Shown: piece after piece, positions 7,345 to 14,520 of the stretch
Numbering within the stretch: position 1 is the stretch's first letter
How the letters are laid out: the number at the start of each line of letters is the position of its first letter
Source of the DNA: Candidatus Rifleibacteriota bacterium
Lineage (GTDB): Bacteria; Riflebacteria; Ozemobacteria; Ozemobacterales; Ozemobacteraceae
Length of the DNA stretch: 18,062 nucleotides
Assembly: GCA_029565415.1 (NCBI GenBank)
Contig: JAKQOH010000112.1
Location: 1 to 18,062, forward strand
Direction: 5' to 3'
Notes under the pieces: model-generated
What the model saw: only the letters and a program-made list of their open reading frames with translations
What the model was told of the DNA's origin: nothing
The model's database searches: none
Position numbers and translations under genes: made by a program

Positions 7345-8496
7345 ATGAGATACTGTACGCGCTGTGTCATGCCCGATACCAAGCCGGATCTCAAGCTCGA
7401 CGAGCAGGGCGTCTGCAATGCCTGTCGCAGCTACGAGAAGCGGCGCGAGGTCGACTGGGAAGCGCGGCGCCGCGAGCTGGATGCCGTGCTGGATCGATAC
7501 CGGTGCCGCGATGGCAGCAACTGGGACTGTATCGTTCCCGTCAGCGGCGGAAAGGACAGCACCTACCAGGTGATCCGGATGCTGCAACTCGGCATGAACC
7601 CGCTCTGCGTGACGGCCACGACGTGCGACCTGTCCGAGATCGGCCGGAAAAACATCGAAAATATCAAGCGGCTGGGGGTCGATTACGTCGAGTTCACGAC
7701 GAACCGGAAGATCCGGGCCGTCATGAACCGGATTGGCCTGACACAGGTGGGCGATATTTCGTGGCCCGAACATGCGAGTATCTTCACGATCCCGGTGCGG
7801 GCCGCCGTACAGTATGGGGTGCCGCTGATCGTCTGGGGCGAGAATTCCCAGAACGAGTATGGCGGGCCGGCGGGCGCCGCCGACAACAATGTGCTGACCC
7901 GGCGCTGGCTGGAGGAGTTCGGTGGCCTGCTGGGATTGCGGGTGTCGGATCTGGTGGGCATGGAGGGAATCGAGTCAAAACATCTTATCCCCTATACATA
8001 TCCACCGGATGCGGATCTCGCCCGCGTCGGCGTGACGGGCATATTCCTCGGCTATTATCTGCCCTGGGATGGATTCAGCAACGTGTTGATCTCCCAGGGG
8101 TTCGGCTTCACGACGTATCACCGGACCGTCGAGGGGTCGATGGTGAATTACGAAAATCTCGACAACCACCAGACGGGCATTCACGATTACTTCAAATTCC
8201 TCAAGTTCGGATTCGGGCGGGCGACGGACCTCGCCTGCCTGCATCTGCGCCGCGGCCGTCTGACGCGCCAGGATGCCCTGGAGCTCGTGAAACTGCACGA
8301 CGGCAAGTTCCCATGGGAGTATCTCGGGAAGCCTCTCGCCGACATTCTTCAGCCTCTCGGCCTCTCGGTCGACGAGTTCGTGAAGATCTGCGACCGGTTC
8401 ACGAACAAGAAGCTGTTCCAGTGCGACCGGAACGGCAACCTCGTCAAGGATCGCGAGGGCAACCTGACGAAGCTGGTGTGTGACAATCCATCCTGA
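7345..8496 (+). CDS. pseA: N-acetyl sugar amidotransferase (PseA/WbpG family)
   Basis: A 383-residue ATP-dependent amidotransferase. In Campylobacter PseA and Pseudomonas WbpG, this family converts an acetamido group on a sugar to acetamidino, using ammonia from a HisH/HisF pair. The N-terminus MRYCTRCVMPDTKPD provides C4 and C7, and C24/C27 (GVCNAC) complete a likely zinc knuckle. SGGKDS at 67-72 is the PP-loop that binds ATP and adenylates the substrate. WGENSQNEYGGP and IPYTYPPD are conserved family segments. The frame opens at 7273 inside the methyltransferase gene, but the ATG at 7345, with GAAGAGG 5 bases upstream (7333-7339), gives the family N-terminus. The two genes that follow supply the ammonia subunits. 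Pse5Ac7Am-type product is inferred, not proven. Confidence 0.92.
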   Translation: MRYCTRCVMPDTKPDLKLDEQGVCNACRSYEKRREVDWEARRRELDAVLDRYRCRDGSNWDCIVPVSGGKDSTYQVIRMLQLGMNPLCVTATTCDLSEIGRKNIENIKRLGVDYVEFTTNRKIRAVMNRIGLTQVGDISWPEHASIFTIPVRAAVQYGVPLIVWGENSQNEYGGPAGAADNNVLTRRWLEEFGGLLGLRVSDLVGMEGIESKHLIPYTYPPDADLARVGVTGIFLGYYLPWDGFSNVLISQGFGFTTYHRTVEGSMVNYENLDNHQTGIHDYFKFLKFGFGRATDLACLHLRRGRLTRQDALELVKLHDGKFPWEYLGKPLADILQPLGLSVDEFVKICDRFTNKKLFQCDRNGNLVKDREGNLTKLVCDNPS

Positions 8497-8508
8497 GAGC
8501 GGAGCCGT

Positions 8509-9123
8509 GTGAAGATCCTGATCATCGATTACGGGCTGGGGAATCTCGCCTCGGTGCGGCGGGCGGTCGAGGAGTGCGGGGGGGATCCCCTCGTTTCCGC
8601 GCTGCCGGCGGATATCGCCCGGTCTTCCCATCTGATCCTGCCGGGGGTCGGGGCCTTCGCGGACGGCATGTCCCTGTTGCGGGAACGGGGCTGGGTGGAA
8701 CCGTTGAAGGCCGCCGTGCGCGATGACCGGATCCCCCTCCTGGGGATCTGCCTCGGCATGCAGCTTCTTGCCGACCGCGGAGACGAAGGCGGAGAGAGCG
8801 ATGGGCTGGGGCTCATCCCCGGTGTCGTCGAGCGGCTCCGGCCCGCCGGCGCCGAAGAACGGATTCCGCATGTCGGCTGGAACGCGGTGCGCCAGGTGCG
8901 TCCCGATGCCCTGTTCACGGGCATTCCCGACGAGACGGATTTTTACTTCGTTCACAGTTACGCGGTGCGGCCGGCCGATGCGTCGGTCGTCATCGGGATG
9001 ACCCCTCATGCGGGGGGCTTTGTCTCGGCCGTGAGGTCGGGGAGTGCCCACGGCGTCCAATTCCACCCCGAGAAAAGCGTTCCGGCCGGATTCACTCTGC
9101 TGCGGAACTTCCTGGCCGTGTGA
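8509..9123 (+). CDS. hisH: HisH-like glutamine amidotransferase subunit for the PseA module
   Basis: A 204-residue class I glutaminase homologous to imidazole glycerol phosphate synthase subunit HisH. The nucleophile elbow LLGICLGMQLL places the catalytic Cys at 81, and VQFHPEKS gives His186 and Glu188. LPGVGAFADGM, PHVGWN and VHSYAV are family marks, so the glutaminase looks intact. It should release ammonia from glutamine and pass it through the HisF-like barrel. The start is GTG at 8509 with a purine-rich GAGAGCGGAG upstream, 12 bases after pseA. Adjacent pseA-hisH-hisF trios occur in Campylobacter flagellar loci and as wbpG-hisH2-hisF2 in Pseudomonas O-antigen loci. No other histidine-biosynthesis gene is nearby, so a sugar-modification role is more likely than histidine synthesis. 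Confidence 0.92.
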   Translation: MKILIIDYGLGNLASVRRAVEECGGDPLVSALPADIARSSHLILPGVGAFADGMSLLRERGWVEPLKAAVRDDRIPLLGICLGMQLLADRGDEGGESDGLGLIPGVVERLRPAGAEERIPHVGWNAVRQVRPDALFTGIPDETDFYFVHSYAVRPADASVVIGMTPHAGGFVSAVRSGSAHGVQFHPEKSVPAGFTLLRNFLAV

Positions 9124-9142
9124 TGATCGGATAACGCAAACG

Positions 9143-9931
9143 ATGTTGAAAAGACGCGTGATTCCCGTGATGTTGTGGAAGGATATCGGGCTCGTGAAGG
9201 GTGTCGGCTTCGACAGTTGGCGCAGGACGGGGACGATTCTTCCACAGATCAGGGTCTACAATCTCCGGTGTGTCGACGAGCTCATCCTTCTCGATATTGG
9301 CGCGACCGCCGAAGGCCGGGAGCCAGATTACGAGACGATCCGCGACGTGGCGCCAGAGTGTTTCGTCCCGCTCACGGTCGGCGGCGGCATCCGGACCCTC
9401 GAACAGGTCGGGCGGCTGCTCCTCGCCGGGGCAGACAAGATTTCAATAAATAGTGAGGTGTATTCAAATCCCGGCCTGATCACGGCGATTGCTCGGCGGT
9501 ATGGTTCCCAGTGTGTTGTCGTGAGTGTCGACGTGCGTCGGACGGCAGACGGATACGAATGTTTCCGTCATTCCGGCAGCCTCGCGACCGGCATTGGGCC
9601 CGTCGAATGGGCCATCGAAGCGGAACGGCGGGGTGCCGGGGAACTGCTCCTCACTTCGATCGAGCGCGATGGCACCATGACCGGGTATGATCTCGAGCTG
9701 GTGAAAGCGGTTTCCGACGCCGTTCGCATCCCTGTCATCGCCGGCGGCGGCGCCGGCACGTTCGAGCATCTTCATGATGCCCTCGTATGCGGCGGGGCAA
9801 GCGCCGTTGCCGCGTCCAGCATGTTCCATTTCACCCAGCAGACGCCCCTCGAGGCCAAGGAGTATCTGGCCGCACGAGGTGTGCCGGTGCGCCGCTTCGC
9901 GGTGTCCGGCGAACGAAGAACCAACCGGTAG
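9143..9931 (+). CDS. hisF: HisF-like ammonia-channelling barrel subunit for the PseA module
   Basis: A 262-residue (beta/alpha)8 barrel related to HisF. The N-terminus MLKRRVIPVMLWKDIGLVKG aligns without gaps to true HisF, but position 11, normally the catalytic Asp of the CLDV motif, is Leu. The second catalytic Asp is kept at residue 130 (VVVSVDVRR). TVGGGIRT, GADKISINS and IAGGGAGT are the phosphate-binding loops. Loss of D11 fits a subunit that only channels ammonia to PseA and does not cyclise PRFAR, as in HisF2-type proteins. The ATG at 9143 is chosen over the longer open frame from 9044, which overlaps hisH and encodes no family sequence. An AT-rich rare-codon patch lies at about 9439-9467. 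Confidence 0.9.
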   Translation: MLKRRVIPVMLWKDIGLVKGVGFDSWRRTGTILPQIRVYNLRCVDELILLDIGATAEGREPDYETIRDVAPECFVPLTVGGGIRTLEQVGRLLLAGADKISINSEVYSNPGLITAIARRYGSQCVVVSVDVRRTADGYECFRHSGSLATGIGPVEWAIEAERRGAGELLLTSIERDGTMTGYDLELVKAVSDAVRIPVIAGGGAGTFEHLHDALVCGGASAVAASSMFHFTQQTPLEAKEYLAARGVPVRRFAVSGERRTNR

Positions 9932-9940
9932 AAATACCGG
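9925..9940 (+). other. Hairpin with GAAA tetraloop across the hisF stop
   Basis: CCGGTA-GAAA-TACCGG is a perfect 6-bp stem closed by a GNRA-type tetraloop; the hisF TAG lies at 9929-9931 within it. It sits 18 bases before the maf ATG. There is no following T-run, so it is not an intrinsic terminator. A role in mRNA stability or in tuning maf translation is a guess. Confidence 0.45.
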
Positions 9941-9958
9941 AAGCAACGGGAGAAGATC

Positions 9959-11881
9959 ATGTCGTCACCCACCTTTTACGCGAAAAACATGAAGATCCTG
10001 CGACGGCGGCAGCCCGTTCTGGCAAAGGTCGTCGAGCTTGACCAGCCGAGCCCGGTTCGATATCTCATCGAGCCCTCAAAGGCGAAGGTGCCGACGCTTG
10101 CTATCAAGTCGGGTGAGACGACGATCCAGATTCACAGCCGGTATGACCCTGTTCGTGAGGCTGAACAGCAGATCACGAGCCAGAATTACCGCAATCCCAG
10201 GATTCTGCTGATCCTCGGCCTCGGCCTCGGCTACCACATTCGGGCGGCCCTCGAGCACCTGAAGGAAAACTACTTCATCGTTGTCGTCGAGAAGGACATG
10301 CAGGCACTGACACAGGCGGTTCGTCATGCCGATCTGTCGGATCTTTTCGAGTCGGACAAGATCCGTTGGGTGATCGGCGTGCCGCAGAGCGAGCTGTTTG
10401 CCGTGATGAGCGACATGGTCAAACAGGCCGGCATCGCATTCCAGCTGTTTCTGAAGACGCTGGTCGTCTTCGACCACCCGGCTCTGGCGAAAGTGGACGG
10501 CGCCTATCATCTTGAGGCGCTCAAAGGCTTTCGGGAAGCGGCTCATACGACGATCTTCAATTACGGGAACTGCCCGAAGGACTCGATGATCGGTGTCGAG
10601 AACATCATGGCCAACCTCAGCATCATCATGCGTAACCCGGGCGTGAAGGAGTTGTTCGGAAAATTCAGAAACGTGCCTGGCATCCTGGTTTCGACCGGCC
10701 CGTCTCTCAACAAGAACATCGAGGATCTGAAAGCCGCCGAAGGGAAATGCGTCATGGTGTGCGCAGATTCGGCCCTGCGTGTTCTGCTGAAACGCGGGAT
10801 TCGGCCGCATGCCGTCGCCACGGTCGAACGCATCATCGAAGTCGCAAAGCTGCTCGAGGAGTTCTCCGAGGAGCAGGTGAAGGATATCTGGCTGGCAGGA
10901 ACACCCGTGATCATGCCCCAGGTGTATGAAACCTGGAAGGGGCCGACCGTGATCGTTTATCGTGCCTTTGCGCATTTCGACTGGCTCGAGATGCCGAAGG
11001 GAACTCTGGCTTCCGGCCCTTCCTGCTCGAACCTGGCCTTCAAGGTGCTCGAGGCGATGGGATGCAATCCGATCATTCTCGTGGGCCAGGACTGCTCGTT
11101 TCCGAATGCCACCCAGACGCATGCCGAGGGCGCGAGCGGTATCACGAAAATCACGGTGAAGGAAGACCAGCTGTTCAAGGTGAAAGGCAATTACGACGAG
11201 TGGGTGTATACCGACGAGATTTTCAACCTGTTCAGAAAATCGTTTGTCACGGATGTCGCCCAGTTCAAGGGAACCTGCATCAATGCAACCGAAGGCGGTG
11301 CCCTGATCGAAGGGACGAATATCATGCGCCTGAAGGAGGCGATCGAGCGCTACTGTACGAAGCCGGTCGATGCGGTGAATACCTTCCGGAATATGCATGT
11401 TCCGACGCATGGCGAGATCCATGGCCTCTGGAAGCGGTTTCGGCACACGATGGATGAGACGCGCAGCGCCGTTCGGCAGGTGATCGATTTCTGCGAAAAC
11501 GGCGAAAAGAAAGTCCAGAATTTCGAGAAAGAGCTCGAAGAGGGCGGGTTCCGGCAGCTCGAAGACTTTCTCGCGCGGTTTCCCCAGGAACGGCTCGATC
11601 AGATCCACGTTGAGCTGACCCAGGCCCGCGGGAGCATCATCACGTTCGGGAAATATTTCAACCTCTATCTCATGCACATCGTCCAGATGATCATCGTCAA
11701 GTTCGAGATGGATTTCAACGAGCTGCGTTCCCTCTGCGAGGATGAAAAGCGCGTGAAGCTGCAGGCGATCCGCATGATGCGGCGGTGGTTCCCGATGATC
11801 GGGGATGTGTGCAAGCTGTCCCTGAAGCTGCTCGAGGATGCCTATGCGAAGCTGACCGCCGAGTTCGGCGAAGGCGCCTGA
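9959..11881 (+). CDS. DUF115/Maf-type (motility-associated factor) glycosyltransferase
   Basis: A 640-residue protein of the Maf/DUF115 (MptE-like) family. Maf proteins transfer pseudaminic or legionaminic acid from the CMP-sugar onto Ser/Thr of flagellin in the cytoplasm before export. Residues 80-112 carry a Rossmann-like strand-loop (RILLILGLGLGYHIRAALEH, then VVVEKD). The central DUF115 domain spans about 215-385 and includes FRNVPGILVSTGPSLNKNI, VMVCADSALRVLLKRGIRPHAVATVE, ASGPSCSNLAFKVLEAMGCN and ILVGQDCSF. INATEGGALIEGT follows near 441-453, and the C-terminal part is helical and charged. I see no signal peptide or membrane segment. It closes the sugar cluster and uses its product. Flagellin itself is not in the window, so the acceptor is inferred. 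Confidence 0.88.
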   Translation: MSSPTFYAKNMKILRRRQPVLAKVVELDQPSPVRYLIEPSKAKVPTLAIKSGETTIQIHSRYDPVREAEQQITSQNYRNPRILLILGLGLGYHIRAALEHLKENYFIVVVEKDMQALTQAVRHADLSDLFESDKIRWVIGVPQSELFAVMSDMVKQAGIAFQLFLKTLVVFDHPALAKVDGAYHLEALKGFREAAHTTIFNYGNCPKDSMIGVENIMANLSIIMRNPGVKELFGKFRNVPGILVSTGPSLNKNIEDLKAAEGKCVMVCADSALRVLLKRGIRPHAVATVERIIEVAKLLEEFSEEQVKDIWLAGTPVIMPQVYETWKGPTVIVYRAFAHFDWLEMPKGTLASGPSCSNLAFKVLEAMGCNPIILVGQDCSFPNATQTHAEGASGITKITVKEDQLFKVKGNYDEWVYTDEIFNLFRKSFVTDVAQFKGTCINATEGGALIEGTNIMRLKEAIERYCTKPVDAVNTFRNMHVPTHGEIHGLWKRFRHTMDETRSAVRQVIDFCENGEKKVQNFEKELEEGGFRQLEDFLARFPQERLDQIHVELTQARGSIITFGKYFNLYLMHIVQMIIVKFEMDFNELRSLCEDEKRVKLQAIRMMRRWFPMIGDVCKLSLKLLEDAYAKLTAEFGEGA

Positions 11882-11893
11882 CCGGGATCCCGG
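11882..11893 (+). terminator. Palindrome after maf, possible weak terminator
   Basis: CCGGGATCCCGG is a perfect 12-base palindrome directly after the maf stop. It can form only a short stem and has no T-tract. It marks the boundary between the glycosylation block and the next promoter, but its function as a terminator is doubtful. Confidence 0.25.
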
Positions 11894-11928
11894 ACGCGGT
11901 TCCGAAACGAGCCGGAGCGAGCCGACTG

Positions 11929-11937
11929 TGGTATAAT
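11929..11937 (+). promoter_or_regulatory. Extended -10 promoter for the ferredoxin/activator/hut block
   Basis: TG-G-TATAAT is a perfect extended -10 element (TATAAT at 11932-11937) in a 63-base gap of GC-rich DNA, facing the ferredoxin gene. No good -35 hexamer is present 16-18 bases upstream, as is usual for extended -10 promoters. The expected transcription start is near 11943-11945, essentially on the ATG at 11945. Confidence 0.65.
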
Positions 11938-11944
11938 CCGGCCC

Positions 11945-12202
11945 ATGAAAACGGGGCATCGGCAGAATCCGACGCGCGGGGGCGAAGTCTGGGAACCGCG
12001 GTTCCTGGCCGCTCTTGATGCCGCCCGCTGTACCGGCTGCGGTTTCTGCCTGAAGGTGTGCCCGGCTGGCGTTTTTGAGCCGTTGCCTGCCGGGCGTGCA
12101 GTTCCCGGACTCCGTCTCGATCTGTGCTGGGGCTGCACCGTCTGTGAGCGCATGTGCAAGGATGGCGCGCTTCGCTGTCTGCCCGCGGAGGCCCTCACAT
12201 GA
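11945..12202 (+). CDS. Small 2x[4Fe-4S] ferredoxin
   Basis: An 85-residue protein with two CxxCxxCxxxC motifs: C29-C32-C35-C39 (CTGCGFCLKVCPAG) and C61-C64-C67-C71 (CWGCTVCERMCKDG), each expected to bind a [4Fe-4S] cluster. It is a soluble low-potential electron carrier type. The following gene encodes an activase whose [4Fe-4S] cluster must be reduced by a ferredoxin or flavodoxin, so the likely role is electron donor to it (inference). The ATG lies 7 bases after a TATAAT box with no ribosome site between, and no other in-frame ATG, GTG or TTG exists before C29; a leaderless start is the simplest reading. The stop overlaps the next ATG (ATGA). Confidence 0.82.
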   Translation: MKTGHRQNPTRGGEVWEPRFLAALDAARCTGCGFCLKVCPAGVFEPLPAGRAVPGLRLDLCWGCTVCERMCKDGALRCLPAEALT

Positions 12203-12984
12203 GGCCCGTCATCGGTCTCGATCTCGGTTCGCGGCGCACCAAGGCGGTGCTGGTCGACGATTCCGGGATCCGTCGGGACGCGATCTTCGAATCCTGGGCC
12301 CTGAACCGGACCGCGGTTCTCGCGTGGGTCGGGCAGGTGCGTGCCGAGTGCGGCATGCCGGATATCCCGATCGGCACGACGGGGTATGGCCGCCGGCCCG
12401 CTGCCGATGCCTGCGGGGGCTCGGCCCTGACCGAAATCCGCGCCTTCGCGCTCGGTGCCTCACGTCTCGCTCCCGGCCTGCGGACCCTGATCGATATCGG
12501 CGGCCAGGATGCCAAGGCGATGCACCTCGACGAGACCGGCAAGGTCGATGATTTCGAGATGAACGACCGGTGCGCCGCCGGGACGGGAAAGTTTTTCGAA
12601 CTGGTGGCGAACAGCCTCGGCGTGCCGCTCGACGGCCTTTCGGAGCTTGCGGCGTCGGCGGCGCAGCCCGCGTCGCTCACCAGCACCTGCGCCGTTTTCG
12701 CCGAATCCGAAATCATCGGCCGTCTGGCCGACGGTGCCGGCCGGGCCGAACTCGCCCGGGGCGTTTTCCATGCCGTTGCCGAGCGCCTCCACGCCATGCT
12801 GCAGCGCACCGGCTACGGCGCGCCGGCCCTGCTGGTCGGCGGCGGGGCCAATCCCGCCCTGGCGCGGGAGCTGGCCGACCTTCTCGGTTTTCCCGTGGGA
12901 CTGCATCCGGCGGGCTCCTTCTTCGGGGCTCTCGGAGCGGCCCTGCATGCCGCACGTCCACAACTGCTCGAACAAAACGACTGA
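12199..12984 (+). CDS. BcrA/BadF/HgdC-type ATPase, activator of 2-hydroxyacyl-CoA dehydratase
   Basis: A 261-residue ASKHA-fold ATPase, the same length as HgdC of Acidaminococcus. These dimeric proteins use ATP hydrolysis and a bridging [4Fe-4S] cluster to push an electron into 2-hydroxyacyl-CoA dehydratases or benzoyl-CoA reductases. MRPVIGLDLGSRRTKAVL is phosphate loop 1, and IDIGGQDAKA (98-107) is the second phosphate motif. NDRCAAGTGKF (C125) and TSTCAVFAESEIIG (C164) hold the two cluster cysteines, and LLVGGGANP is the adenosine motif. The ATG at 12199 overlaps the ferredoxin stop; the frame is open further upstream, but this start yields the family N-terminus. hutH follows 18 bases later. 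No dehydratase subunit is visible in the window, so its target is unknown. Confidence 0.88.
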   Translation: MRPVIGLDLGSRRTKAVLVDDSGIRRDAIFESWALNRTAVLAWVGQVRAECGMPDIPIGTTGYGRRPAADACGGSALTEIRAFALGASRLAPGLRTLIDIGGQDAKAMHLDETGKVDDFEMNDRCAAGTGKFFELVANSLGVPLDGLSELAASAAQPASLTSTCAVFAESEIIGRLADGAGRAELARGVFHAVAERLHAMLQRTGYGAPALLVGGGANPALARELADLLGFPVGLHPAGSFFGALGAALHAARPQLLEQND

Positions 12985-13002
12985 ACGACTGAAGGAAAGG
13001 TC

Positions 13003-14520
13003 ATGATCGAACTCACCGGTACAACCCTCAATCTCGATACGCTCCGCCGGATCGCCGATGGCGAGCGGGTGGCGATCGCCGCCGACGCGGTGGCGAAGGT
13101 CCGCGCCTCGCGGGCCGTCGTCGAACGCCTGATCGCCGAAGACCGTGTCGTCTACGGCATCACCACCGGCTTCGGCCATCTCTGCAACACCCGCATCAGC
13201 AAAGAGGATCTCGGCAAGCTCCAGACGAACCTGATCCGCAGCCATGCGACCGGGGTAGGCGAGCCCTTTTCCCGCGAAGAAGTGCGGGCGATGATCGCGA
13301 TCCGCATCAACTCGCTCCTGCACGGGGTCAGCGGCATCCGGCCCGAGGCCGTCGATGCGCTCGTCGGGCTGCTCAACGAGAAGGTGACCCCCTGGGTGCC
13401 GCGCCAGGGCTCGGTCGGCAGCTCGGGCGACCTCGCCCCGCTTTCCCACATCATGCTCGTTCTGATGGGCGAAGGTTGGATCCTCGCCGATGACGGCACC
13501 CGCCAGCCCTCCGCCCCCGCGCTCGACCGGGCCGGGCTGCGTCCGATCGCCCTTCAGGCCAAGGAAGGCCTCGCCCTCATCAACGGCACCTCGGTCATGA
13601 CCGGCGTGCTGGGCCTCGCCGTGCAGCGCGGCCTCGATGTCTCGCGGGCGGCCGACATCGTCGCGGCGCTTTCCCTCGAGGTGCTCAAGGGCTCGACGAG
13701 CCCCTACAACCCGGAGTTCATCGCCCTGCGCCCGTATGCCGGGCTGCGTCAGGCGGCCGCAAACGTGCTGGCCTGCGTCGAAGGCAGCGAGGTGCGGCAG
13801 AGCCATGCGAACTGCACGAAGGTGCAGGATGCCTACAGCCTCCGGTGCGTGCCGCAGGTTCACGGGGCCACGCGCGAATCGCTCAATTACCTTGCCTCGC
13901 AGGTCGAGATCGAGCTGAACTCGGTGACCGACAACCCGATCCTGCTCAGCGCCGACAACGTCATTTCGGGCGGCCATTTCCACGGTCAGCCGATGGCGCT
14001 GGCGGCCGACTTCTTCGGCATCGCCATCGCCGAGCTTGCGAACATCAGCGAACGGCGCGTCGACCGCCTCGTGAACCCGCTCGTCAGCGGGCTTCCGCCG
14101 TTCCTCGCCGGGGACGCCGGCGTGAACTCGGGGCTCATGATCGTGCAGTACACGGCGGCATCGATCGTCAGCGAGAACAAGGTGCTCGCGCACCCGGCCT
14201 CGGTCGACTCGATTCCCACCTCGGCGTATCAGGAAGACCACGTCAGCATGGGAACCGTCGCGGCCCGCAAGGGGGCCCGGATCCTCTCGAACACCGCGCA
14301 GGTGCTCGGCATCGAGTGGCTGTGCGCCTGCCAGGCCTACGAGTTCATCAAGCCCCTCGCTCTCGGGAAAGGCACCGCCGCGGCGTATGACCTGCTGCGC
14401 ACCGCCATCCCGCCCCTCAAGGAAGACCGCTTCCAGGCCCCCGATCTGGAGAAGGCCCGGGAGCTTCTGTGGAAAGGAGACCTCGTCAACCATGTCGCAA
14501 AGCGCGTCCAGCTCGTCTAA
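13003..14520 (+). CDS. hutH: Histidine ammonia-lyase (histidase)
   Basis: A 505-residue MIO-dependent lyase that converts L-histidine to trans-urocanate plus ammonia, the first step of histidine degradation. YGITTGFG (about 51-58) carries the catalytic Tyr. [14 protein letters not shown] (136-149) is the MIO-forming loop. [22 protein letters not shown] and LNSVTDNPI are strong HAL signatures, and QEDHVSMG near residue 412-419 is the C-terminal active-site loop. The tripeptide that cyclises to MIO is Ser140-Ser141-Gly142 rather than the usual Ala-Ser-Gly. GGAAAGG precedes the ATG by a few bases. The gene overlaps hutU by 29 bases. Phenylalanine/tyrosine lyases share the fold, but hutU, ftcD and hutI downstream confirm histidase. 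Confidence 0.96.
   Translation: MIELTGTTLNLDTLRRIADGERVAIAADAVAKVRASRAVVERLIAEDRVVYGITTGFGHLCNTRISKEDLGKLQTNLIRSHATGVGEPFSREEVRAMIAIRINSLLHGVSGIRPEAVDALVGLLNEKVTPWVPRQGSVGSSGDLAPLSHIMLVLMGEGWILADDGTRQPSAPALDRAGLRPIALQAKEGLALINGTSVMTGVLGLAVQRGLDVSRAADIVAALSLEVLKGSTSPYNPEFIALRPYAGLRQAAANVLACVEGSEVRQSHANCTKVQDAYSLRCVPQVHGATRESLNYLASQVEIELNSVTDNPILLSADNVISGGHFHGQPMALAADFFGIAIAELANISERRVDRLVNPLVSGLPPFLAGDAGVNSGLMIVQYTAASIVSENKVLAHPASVDSIPTSAYQEDHVSMGTVAARKGARILSNTAQVLGIEWLCACQAYEFIKPLALGKGTAAAYDLLRTAIPPLKEDRFQAPDLEKARELLWKGDLVNHVAKRVQLV
14471..14480 (+). promoter_or_regulatory. Shine-Dalgarno for hutU inside hutH
   Basis: GGAAAGGAGA lies 11 bases before the ATG at 14492, within the 3' end of hutH. 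It fixes the hutU start at 14492, not the open frame beginning at 14387, and shows the two genes are translationally linked. Confidence 0.75.

Noticed and set aside
8509..9931. hisH-hisF as part of a histidine-biosynthesis operon
   Set aside because: No hisA, hisI, hisG or other his gene is near; they directly follow pseA, and HisF lacks Asp11. A sugar-amidination role explains them better.
10076..11959. Long antisense open frame (627 codons) opposite the maf gene
   Set aside because: It mirrors the maf reading frame, its product is a low-complexity His/Arg/Asp/Leu mix with no motif, and such frames are expected opposite GC-rich genes.
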